A program made the translations under genes and the position numbers. Source: Guptibacillus hwajinpoensis (GTDB taxonomy: Bacteria; Bacillota; Bacilli; Bacillales; Guptibacillaceae). From it: a DNA stretch of 64,000 nt. The notes below the pieces were generated by a model. That model had not been told where the DNA came from. It searched no databases and saw only the letters and a list, made by a program, of their open reading frames with translations. This document shows positions 1 through 6,354 of this stretch, piece by piece. The stretch's first letter is position 1. Every line of letters starts with the position of its first letter. The DNA lies in the NCBI RefSeq assembly GCF_029277305.1, contig NZ_CP119526.1; one strand, 5' to 3'.

Positions 1-373
1 GGAGGTGGATCAGCAGAATGCCTCGTTTGTAGCTGGCATCAATTGGTTTTTCGCGTACCGGAAAAGGAAGTTCTACTATTCGTTCAAAAGGGCCGTGCTT
101 GTATTCTTCCTGAACATTTCGATAGCCTTTTAGAGACATATTTGTCTGACCTTTTACTTTAAGAGTACGATAATGAACATAGACATCAACATCCTCCACT
201 TTTTTAACACCTGGGAGATAGACGGTGCAGATCAGTTCATTGCCAGCTTCGTAGAGATTGACGAGAGGGCCGTTTGATACGAACATATCCTGAAAATCGG
301 TCCAGAAATCATCTCCCATGAATTTGTTCATTTTATTTTTCCAGTCGTACATTTGACTCCAGTAATCTCCCAT
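1..373 (-). CDS. Hsp20/alpha-crystallin family protein (partial, 3' end beyond window)
   Basis: Small heat-shock-like protein whose first 124 residues are visible; the gene runs off the left edge. It begins MGDYWSQMYDWKNKMNKF, and residues about 30-115 follow the alpha-crystallin pattern: a strand around VNLYEAGNELICTVYLPGV, a strand VDVYVHYRTLKVKG, and a later FERIVELPFPV segment followed by SYKRGILLI, the usual position of the family's GxL/I closing strand. A strong ribosome site (AGGAGGGG, complement of 376-383) sits upstream of ATG at 373. Family members act as ATP-independent holdases; in Bacillus several (CotM, GerT, YocM types) are spore- or stress-associated, and this Tyr-rich N-terminus could fit one of those. 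Which paralogue it is cannot be settled from the fragment. Confidence 0.75.
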   Translation of the reverse strand, partial: MGDYWSQMYDWKNKMNKFMGDDFWTDFQDMFVSNGPLVNLYEAGNELICTVYLPGVKKVEDVDVYVHYRTLKVKGQTNMSLKGYRNVQEEYKHGPFERIVELPFPVREKPIDASYKRGILLIHL

Positions 374-427
374 GACTTCCCCTCCTGGGCTTTTTTTCAG
401 TATATGCGCACAGTATCTCTTTGTTAA

Positions 428-549
428 AGCATTTTTCTAAAGGCTCAGATCCAAATTCTATTGAAAGAATTTGGATAAAAAAACCACACTTCGCTAATTG
501 GAGCGGAAATTAACCCACTCATATAGTAACAACGTTAACTAAAAGAGCC
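428..549 (+). repeat. MITE-like interspersed repeat, copy 1 (short form)
   Basis: Non-coding element sharing the core CTAATTGGAGCGGAAATTAA (about 494-513) and the right end TAACTAAAAGAGCC with copies at 27045-27199 and 37942-38054. In the better preserved copies the ends are inverted (GGCTCTTTTCTAAAAGATTGTT at left; its imperfect complement AACAATGTCTACGAAAAGAG at right). Here the left end (GCATTTTTCTAAAG) is degraded. No open reading frame. The rest of the 347-base gap before yebE shows no gene; it must hold the yebE promoter, but I see no convincing -35/-10 pair. Confidence 0.7.
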
Positions 550-726
550 TTATGAACTGAGTTTAAAACGATCAGTAAAGTGTAAGGTACAACGGAAGGT
601 ACTGATTGAACTAGACTATTGAAAATTTTTGGATGGAATCGGTAATTAACGCATGCGGTTCCATGTTTGATCGTGTTATGCTAGGGAAAGTTCGAATTTT
701 AGCGATAAGGATGAAGGAGGATGGAC

Positions 727-1254
727 ATGCTTAATAGTGGTCTTGGCATGGTTGCTACCATTTTTGCTATTAATATCGTTTATGTATCGTTTCTAACGAT
801 GCGTACGATTCTAACGCTTAAAGGGCAGCGATACCTTGCAGCAATTACTGGGACAATTGAAATTGCGATTTATGTTATTGGACTTGGTCTCGTCCTCGAT
901 AACTTAGGGCAGATCCAGAACGTTATTGCTTATGCCCTTGGTTTTGGTGTGGGTATTATAGTAGGTATGAAAATTGAAGAATACCTTGCACTTGGTTATA
1001 TTACAGTTAATGCAATTACAACGAAGCTTGAAGATGATATTCCGAATAAATTAAGAGACGTTGGCTATGGTGTAACTCATTATTTAGCGCATGGACGTCA
1101 GGGAGAACGCCTTGTGATGCAGGTTCTAACATCACGTAAGTCTGAACGAAAGCTCTATCAGGCAATCGAAGAGCTCGATCCAAAGGCATTTGTCATCTCC
1201 TATGAACCCCGTACCTTCCAGGGAGGATTCTGGGTTAGAAAAATCCGGAGGTAA
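727..1254 (+). CDS. yebE: YebE-like UPF0316/DUF2179 membrane protein
   Basis: Conserved membrane protein of unknown function, 175 residues from the ATG at 727. That start is preferred over the ATG at 721 because the ribosome site AAGGAGG (714-720) abuts 721 but lies six bases before 727. Three hydrophobic segments (roughly residues 5-25, 35-55 and 60-80) precede a soluble C-terminal half with DUF2179-type features (YITVNAITTKLEDDIPNKLR, then VMQVLTSRKSERKLYQAIEELDP, a motif that resembles other DUF2179 domains). It is followed three bases later by yebG and then by the purine operon, the same neighbourhood as yebE in B. subtilis, which supports the name. No catalytic residues can be proposed. 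Confidence 0.85.
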   Translation: MLNSGLGMVATIFAINIVYVSFLTMRTILTLKGQRYLAAITGTIEIAIYVIGLGLVLDNLGQIQNVIAYALGFGVGIIVGMKIEEYLALGYITVNAITTKLEDDIPNKLRDVGYGVTHYLAHGRQGERLVMQVLTSRKSERKLYQAIEELDPKAFVISYEPRTFQGGFWVRKIRR

Positions 1255-1257
1255 TGT

Positions 1258-1452
1258 ATGGAAAAGAAGCCTAAGAAAAAGAAGTTTGAAGTTCAAGAAA
1301 ATGAATCTCTTTCAGACTGCTTAAAACGAATGGATGACGAAGGTTATATGCCAGTCAGACGCCGTGAGGAGCCTGTCTTTAAAGAACGCAAAGGTTCCAA
1401 AGAACCTGAGCATTGTGGACAGAGAATTGTTTTCGAAGGAAAGTTGAAGTAA
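1258..1452 (+). CDS. yebG: NETI-motif small protein YebG
   Basis: A 64-residue, very basic protein beginning MEKKPKKKKFEVQENESLSD. The stretch FEVQENESLSDCLKRMDDEG matches the 'NETI motif' family found in Bacillaceae, although the motif here reads NESL rather than NETI. The start codon lies three bases after the yebE stop, with GGAGG at 1247-1251, so it is translated from the same message as yebE. Function is unknown. Its downstream neighbour is the purE control region, as in B. subtilis. The gene is too short for a fold to be judged by eye. Confidence 0.8.
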   Translation: MEKKPKKKKFEVQENESLSDCLKRMDDEGYMPVRRREEPVFKERKGSKEPEHCGQRIVFEGKLK

Positions 1453-1494
1453 AAACCGAACATTAGACATAAAATAAAACACATCGTTCGATTT
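1453..1494 (+). promoter_or_regulatory. Paired PurBoxes (PurR operator) upstream of purE
   Basis: Two inverted boxes: AAAACCGAACATTA at 1453-1466, and the complement of 1482-1495 reading close to AAAATCGAACGATG. Both keep the CGAAC core and the gap of about 15-16 bases matches the published Bacillus PurR target (AWWWCCGAACWWT, inverted, 16-17 bases apart). They lie directly upstream of the -35 hexamer. PurR represses purine synthesis and is relieved by PRPP. The assignment is by motif and position. Confidence 0.85.
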
Positions 1495-1498
1495 TGCG

Positions 1499-1528
1499 TT
1501 GACAGTTGAACGTAGCTCTTGTTACTAT
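1499..1528 (+). promoter_or_regulatory. SigA-type promoter of the pur operon
   Basis: A perfect -35 TTGACA at 1499-1504 and a -10 TACTAT at 1523-1528 with an 18-base spacer. Transcription would start near 1535, just ahead of the riboswitch, and the -35 sits immediately downstream of the PurBoxes. Confidence 0.75.
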
Positions 1529-1549
1529 GTAAGAGGAGTAAATAGGATA

Positions 1550-1618
1550 CCTCATATAATCTTGGGAATAAGGCCCATAAGTTTCTACCTGACGACCATT
1601 AATCGTCGGACTATGAGG
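1550..1618 (+). promoter_or_regulatory. Purine riboswitch aptamer, guanine type
   Basis: The three-way junction is clear: P1 CCTCAT (1550-1555) pairs with ATGAGG (1613-1618), and the conserved junction strings TATAATC, GTTTCTACC-like and GGACTATG are all present. P2 is formed by TTGGG/CCCAT and P3 by GACGA/TCGTC. The specificity base in GACTATG is C rather than T, which in this riboswitch class means guanine/hypoxanthine, not adenine. It is followed by a terminator, so ligand binding should switch off purE-purD. Confidence 0.95.
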
Positions 1619-1666
1619 GGGAAAGTCGTGTTCTGCGTACGTGCAGGACAGGATGGATGTGTTTTC

Positions 1667-1725
1667 GCCCGAGGTAGAAGCTTCTTCTAAGTAAATAGAA
1701 GAATTCTATCTCGGGCTTTTCTTTT
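1667..1725 (+). terminator. Riboswitch expression-platform terminator
   Basis: GCCCGAGGTAGAA (from 1667) pairs with TTCTATCTCGGGC (ending 1716) with a single wobble, followed by a T-rich run at 1717-1725. It lies between the aptamer and purE, as expected for an OFF switch. Confidence 0.9.
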
Positions 1726-1774
1726 ATTATCACCTATTTTGATTAATTAGTACCTTCACTTAAGGAGGAATAGC

Positions 1775-2260
1775 ATGATAGCGAAAATCGGCGTCATTAT
1801 GGGTAGCACATCAGATTGGGAAACGATGAAGCATGCCTGTGACATACTAGAAGAACTTAATATTCCATTTGAGAAAAAGGTTGTTTCAGCTCACAGAACA
1901 CCTGAATTAATGTTTGAGTATGCAGAATCAGCAAGAGAACGTGGCCTTAAAGTAATTATTGCAGGTGCTGGCGGTGCCGCGCATTTGCCAGGAATGGTTG
2001 CAGCTAAGACAACACTTCCTGTCATAGGGGTTCCCGTTCAATCGAAAACATTAAATGGTCTGGATTCGTTGCTTTCCATTGTTCAGATGCCTGGAGGAGT
2101 TCCAGTCGCAACTGTGGCGATCGGGAAAGCAGGAGCGAAGAACGCAGGACTTCTCGCAGCACAAATTTTGAGCACGAATGATAAAGAAATTGAAACGAAG
2201 CTTAGTGATTATCGAACGAAGATGAAAGAAGCGGTACTTGAAAGTAGTGACACTTTATGA
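1775..2260 (+). CDS. purE: N5-carboxyaminoimidazole ribonucleotide mutase
   Basis: PurE, 161 residues, the usual length for a class I enzyme. It moves the carboxyl group of N5-CAIR to carbon 4, giving CAIR, in purine synthesis; it acts as a cytosolic octamer. Visible motifs: GVIMGSTSDWETM at the N-terminus (phosphate and ribose binding), the catalytic SAHRTPE at about residues 39-45, and the glycine-rich AGAGGAAHLPGM at about 63-74. A good ribosome site (AAGGAGG) precedes ATG 1775. It is the first gene of the operon and overlaps purK by four bases, so the two partner enzymes are translationally coupled. Confidence 0.98.
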   Translation: MIAKIGVIMGSTSDWETMKHACDILEELNIPFEKKVVSAHRTPELMFEYAESARERGLKVIIAGAGGAAHLPGMVAAKTTLPVIGVPVQSKTLNGLDSLLSIVQMPGGVPVATVAIGKAGAKNAGLLAAQILSTNDKEIETKLSDYRTKMKEAVLESSDTL

Positions 2261-3369
2261 GTAGAACGATTTTACCTGGAAGCACAATAGGAATTCTAGG
2301 TGGCGGTCAGCTTGGTAGAATGATGGCCTTGAAGGCAAGAGAGATGGGCTATCGCATTGCAGTACTTGAGCCGAAAAGTGGTTCACCGTGTGGTCAAGTA
2401 GCGGATCATGAAGTTGTGAGTGGGTATGATGATCTGGATGGAGCAAGAGAGCTTGCGGACCTTAGTGATGTGATTACTTATGAATTTGAGAATATCACTC
2501 ATGAAACTGCCAAGTGGCTTACGGAGAATGCTTATATGCCACAGGGTGGTGAGCTTCTTCGCATCACACAAGATCGTTACGTTGAGAAAACAACCATTCA
2601 GAAATCGGACCTTCAAGTGGCGCCTTTTGAAGCAGTGGATTCTAAACAAGATCTATATTATGCCATAAAGAAGATCGGCTTACCTTCCGTTCTTAAAACA
2701 CGGACTGGTGGTTACGATGGTAAAGGTCAGTGGGTGTTGAGAAATCAGGAGGCCGTGGATTCTCTTTCGTTTCCAGGTGTACCTTGCATCCTTGAAAGTT
2801 GGGTGCCGTTCCAAAAGGAACTCTCAGTTATTGTTACACGGAGCGTAATGGGAGAAACTACAACTTTTCCTGTAGGGGAGAACCTTCACGTTAACAATAT
2901 TCTTCATCAAACAATCGTTCCAGCGCGAGTGAACGACACAGTAAAGAACGCGGCCAGTGAGATTGGAAAACAGCTTGCCAATGATCTGAACCTTGTTGGA
3001 ACACTTGCAGTTGAACTTTTCTTAAAAGATAATGAGCTATATGTGAATGAACTTGCACCAAGGCCACACAATTCAGGGCATTATACGATGGAAGCATGTG
3101 AAACTTCTCAATTTGAACAACATATCCGAGCGATATGTGGCTTGCCACTTGGAAGCACGAAACAAGTACAGCCGGTTGTAATGGGGAATTTGCTCGGCCA
3201 GCATGTGTCACCTCTAATGGAAAGTGTATCGGAACTTGGTAGCGCAAAGCTTCATTTATATGGAAAAGACGAAGCGAAGCATAATCGCAAAATGGGTCAT
3301 GTTAACTTTCTAGCATCATCAACTGACGATGCGATTAAGCGGATGACGCAATGGAAATTATGGCAGTAA
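2257..3369 (+). CDS. purK: 5-(carboxyamino)imidazole ribonucleotide synthase
   Basis: PurK, 370 residues, an ATP-grasp ligase that carboxylates AIR with bicarbonate and ATP to N5-CAIR, the PurE substrate. The N-terminal preATP-grasp domain shows GILGGGQLGRMMA (about 13-25); the ATP-grasp domain shows LKTRTGGYDGKGQWV (about 146-160), ELSVIVTRS, and the C-terminal NELAPRPHNSGHYTMEA metal/substrate signature (about 267-283). Start and stop overlap with purE (ATGA) confirms the ATG at 2257. Full length, no lesions. Confidence 0.98.
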   Translation: MSRTILPGSTIGILGGGQLGRMMALKAREMGYRIAVLEPKSGSPCGQVADHEVVSGYDDLDGARELADLSDVITYEFENITHETAKWLTENAYMPQGGELLRITQDRYVEKTTIQKSDLQVAPFEAVDSKQDLYYAIKKIGLPSVLKTRTGGYDGKGQWVLRNQEAVDSLSFPGVPCILESWVPFQKELSVIVTRSVMGETTTFPVGENLHVNNILHQTIVPARVNDTVKNAASEIGKQLANDLNLVGTLAVELFLKDNELYVNELAPRPHNSGHYTMEACETSQFEQHIRAICGLPLGSTKQVQPVVMGNLLGQHVSPLMESVSELGSAKLHLYGKDEAKHNRKMGHVNFLASSTDDAIKRMTQWKLWQ

Positions 3370-3394
3370 AGACAACAGACCAGGAGGACTTACA

Positions 3395-4687
3395 ATGATT
3401 GAACGTTATACGCGCCCGGAGATGGGAGCTATTTGGACAGAGGAAAATCGCTACAATGCGTGGTTAGAGGTAGAAATTCTTGCATGTGAAGCTTGGGCAG
3501 AGTTAGGAATTATTCCGAAAGAAGATGTACAGAAAATCCGTGAAAACGCAGGATTTAATGTGGATCGCATTCATGCGATTGAAGAAGAAACACGTCACGA
3601 CGTCGTTGCTTTTACTAGAGCCGTTTCAGAAACGCTAGGAGAAGAGCGGAAGTGGGTTCATTATGGTTTAACGTCAACAGATGTGGTTGACACTGCTTTG
3701 TCTTACCAGTTAAAGCAAGCGAACGATCTTTTGATTAAGGATATTGAGAAATTCATCGAAGTTCTAAAAGCAAAAGCACAGGAACATAAATACACGGTCA
3801 TGATGGGAAGAACGCATGGTGTTCATGCAGAACCAACAACGTTTGGTCTTAAAATGGCGCTTTGGTATGAAGAGATGAAGCGTAACCTTGATCGCTTCAA
3901 AACAGCTTCTGAAAATGTTCGATTCGGTAAGCTATCTGGAGCCGTTGGAACATATGCGAACATTGATCCGTTTATTGAGCAGTATGTGTGTGAAAAAATT
4001 GGTCTTCAACCAGCACCAATTTCGACACAAACACTTCAGCGCGATCGTCATGCGCACTATATGTCCTCACTTGCGCTTGTTGCGACGTCTATCGAGAAGT
4101 TTGCAGTTGAAATCCGTGGACTACAGAAAAGTGAAACGCGTGAGGTGGAAGAATTCTTTGCGAAAGGCCAAAAAGGCTCATCCGCAATGCCGCATAAACG
4201 TAACCCAATCGGCTCTGAGAACATGACGGGTATGGCACGCGTGATTCGCGGCTACATGACAACAGCATACGAGAATGTAGCACTTTGGCACGAGCGCGAT
4301 ATCTCTCATTCTTCTGCAGAACGTGTGATTTTGCCAGATGCAACGATCGCGCTTAACTACATGCTTAATCGTTTCGCAGGTATTGTTTCAAAGCTTACTG
4401 TTTTCCCTGAAAACATGAAGCGTAATATGACAAGAACATACGGATTAATCTACAGCCAGCGTGTTCTTCTATCTCTTATTGATAAAGGGATGTCACGCGA
4501 AGAAGCATATGACCTTGTTCAGCCGAAAACAATGGATGCATGGGAGCGCGGTATTCAGTTTAGAGAATTAGTAGAAGCGGATCCTAAAATTACCGATCAA
4601 CTAAATGAATCCGAAATTGATGATTGCTTTGATTACAACTACCACCTTAAGCCAGTGGATATGATATTTGAACGTCTCGGACTTTAA
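3395..4687 (+). CDS. purB: Adenylosuccinate lyase
   Basis: PurB, 430 residues. It cleaves SAICAR to AICAR and adenylosuccinate to AMP, releasing fumarate both times, so it serves both the main pathway and the AMP branch. Fumarase/aspartase-superfamily marks are seen: TRHDVVAFTRA and HYGLTSTDVVDTA near residues 67-95, TQTLQRDRHAHY with the catalytic histidine at about 141, and the signature loop GSSAMPHKRNPIGSEN at about 262-277 carrying the catalytic serine. RBS CAGGAGG lies before ATG 3395. Typical Bacillus operon position between purK and purC. Confidence 0.98.
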   Translation: MIERYTRPEMGAIWTEENRYNAWLEVEILACEAWAELGIIPKEDVQKIRENAGFNVDRIHAIEEETRHDVVAFTRAVSETLGEERKWVHYGLTSTDVVDTALSYQLKQANDLLIKDIEKFIEVLKAKAQEHKYTVMMGRTHGVHAEPTTFGLKMALWYEEMKRNLDRFKTASENVRFGKLSGAVGTYANIDPFIEQYVCEKIGLQPAPISTQTLQRDRHAHYMSSLALVATSIEKFAVEIRGLQKSETREVEEFFAKGQKGSSAMPHKRNPIGSENMTGMARVIRGYMTTAYENVALWHERDISHSSAERVILPDATIALNYMLNRFAGIVSKLTVFPENMKRNMTRTYGLIYSQRVLLSLIDKGMSREEAYDLVQPKTMDAWERGIQFRELVEADPKITDQLNESEIDDCFDYNYHLKPVDMIFERLGL

Positions 4688-4709
4688 TTAAGCATCGGAG
4701 GGGATCACC

Positions 4710-5435
4710 ATGGAAAAGCAAGGATTGTTGTACGAAGGAAAAGCGAAGAGAATTTATGCTACGGACGAAGCAGAGGTTGTTTGGGTCGAGTATAAAGATT
4801 CAGCAACAGCTTATAACGGTGAGAAGAAAGCGACAATCTCAGGTAAAGGAAGACTGAACAATGAGATCACAAGTTTGCTCTTTGATTATTTGAAGAGTGC
4901 GGGCGTTGAGAGCCATTTTATTGAAAAATTGTCTTCTACAGAGCAGCTTGTGAAGCGGGTTACGATCATACCACTCGAAGTGGTTGTTCGGAACATCGCC
5001 GCTGGGAGCTTTTCCAAACGGACCGGTGTTGATGAAGGTGAGCTTCTAAAACAGCCGATCGTTGAATTCTACTACAAGAATGATGACCTTGGTGATCCTC
5101 TTCTAACGCTTGATCATGTGCTTGAACTTGAACTTGCGACAGAAGAGACGGTTAACGATCTAAAAGAACGTGCGTTATACATTAATACGCTTTTACGAGA
5201 GTATTTCTTAGAGCGTGAAGTGAAACTAGTGGATTTTAAACTTGAATTCGGTATGACAGCAGAAGGAACGATCATGCTTGCTGATGAAATATCGCCTGAT
5301 ACATGTAGATTGTGGGACAGCAATACAAATGAAAAACTGGATAAAGATGTGTTTCGAAGAGACATTGGTAATCTGACAGAAGCGTACGAACAAATTCTAG
5401 CTCGTTTAGGGGGATCCGAATCATGTATAAAGTAA
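4710..5435 (+). CDS. purC: SAICAR synthetase
   Basis: PurC, 241 residues. It joins CAIR and aspartate using ATP to form SAICAR. The N-terminal LLYEGKAKRIYAT signature (ATP-binding loop), the KVTIIPLEVVVRN-like segment at about residues 85-97 (here VTIIPLEVVVRNIAAGS), and the aspartate/phosphate-binding LADEISPDTCRLWD at about 190-203 are all present. RBS GGAGGGG precedes ATG 4710. Its 3' end overlaps purS by 13 bases in another frame, suggesting coupled translation. Confidence 0.98.
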   Translation: MEKQGLLYEGKAKRIYATDEAEVVWVEYKDSATAYNGEKKATISGKGRLNNEITSLLFDYLKSAGVESHFIEKLSSTEQLVKRVTIIPLEVVVRNIAAGSFSKRTGVDEGELLKQPIVEFYYKNDDLGDPLLTLDHVLELELATEETVNDLKERALYINTLLREYFLEREVKLVDFKLEFGMTAEGTIMLADEISPDTCRLWDSNTNEKLDKDVFRRDIGNLTEAYEQILARLGGSESCIK

Positions 5436-5674
5436 AAGTCTATGTAACGTTAAAAGAAAGTGTACTAGATCCACAGGGGAGTGCTGTTAAGAATTCACTC
5501 CACAGTCTTTCTTACAATGAAGTAGAAGATGTACGAATCGGAAAATACATGGAACTTACCGTTAAACATACGGAAAACCTTGATCAGCGCATTAAAGAGA
5601 TTTGCGAGAAGCTTCTTGCGAATACAGTGATTGAAGATTACACCTATGAAATCGAGGAGGGAGTCGCACAGTGA
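5423..5674 (+). CDS. purS: FGAM synthase subunit PurS
   Basis: PurS, 83 residues. It is the small bridging subunit of the three-part phosphoribosylformylglycinamidine synthase found in Gram-positive bacteria and archaea, needed to couple the glutaminase PurQ with the synthase PurL. The sequence MYKVKVYVTLKESVLDPQGS and the later IGKYMELTV follow the family. It starts inside purC (GGGGGATC ribosome site within purC codons) and its stop overlaps the purQ start by four bases, so the three subunits are translated in tandem. Confidence 0.96.
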   Translation: MYKVKVYVTLKESVLDPQGSAVKNSLHSLSYNEVEDVRIGKYMELTVKHTENLDQRIKEICEKLLANTVIEDYTYEIEEGVAQ

Positions 5675-6354
5675 AATTTGCAGTGATTGTGTTCCCGGGT
5701 TCAAACTGCGATGTGGATATGTATCATGCCATCAAAGATGAGCTTGGAGAAGAAGCGGTTTATGTCCGGTACGATGAGCAGAATCTAGCAAACTATGATG
5801 CGATTCTTCTACCTGGTGGGTTCTCATATGGAGATTATTTACGTGGCGGTGCGATTGCCCGCTTTGCACCGATCATGCCTGAAGTCATAAAGGCTGCTGA
5901 AGCTGGTAAGCCAGTATTAGGCGTGTGCAACGGATTCCAAATTCTCTTGGAAGCAGGTCTATTACCGGGGGCCATGAAACGAAATAAGAATCTGAAGTTC
6001 ATGTGCCGCCCCGTGACTTTACGAGTTCAAAATAATGAAACGATGTTTACTTCAGCATATGAGAACGGTGAAGAAATTACAGTGCCGATTGCTCATGGTG
6101 AAGGGAACTACTATTGTGATGAAGATACGCTAGCGCAGCTTAAGAAAGACAACCGTATTGCATTTAGCTATGCAGATAACCCTAACGGTTCAGTCGAAGA
6201 TATTGCAGGGATCGTGAATGAAGAAGGCAATGTACTTGGCATGATGCCACACCCTGAACGAGCAGTAGATGAATTACTAGGAAGCGCGGACGGATTGAAA
6301 CTGTTTAAATCAATACTACGCAACTGGAGGGAATCCCATGTCACACATGCATGA
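5671..6354 (+). CDS. purQ: FGAM synthase glutaminase subunit PurQ
   Basis: PurQ, 227 residues, a class I glutamine amidotransferase that supplies ammonia to PurL. The nucleophile cysteine is in PVLGVCNGFQILLE (about residue 86), the oxyanion region in LPGGFSYGDYLRGG, and the histidine/glutamate pair in GMMPHPERAVDE near residue 195. GTG start at 5671 (GTGAAATTTGC) with RBS GAGGAGGG. Its end overlaps purL by 17 bases. Full length for the small-PurL type of system. Confidence 0.97.
   Translation: MKFAVIVFPGSNCDVDMYHAIKDELGEEAVYVRYDEQNLANYDAILLPGGFSYGDYLRGGAIARFAPIMPEVIKAAEAGKPVLGVCNGFQILLEAGLLPGAMKRNKNLKFMCRPVTLRVQNNETMFTSAYENGEEITVPIAHGEGNYYCDEDTLAQLKKDNRIAFSYADNPNGSVEDIAGIVNEEGNVLGMMPHPERAVDELLGSADGLKLFKSILRNWRESHVTHA

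Noticed and set aside
1499..1690. Open frame of 63 codons over the purE leader
   Set aside because: It overlaps promoter, riboswitch and terminator, lacks a ribosome site, and its sequence is dictated by the RNA fold.
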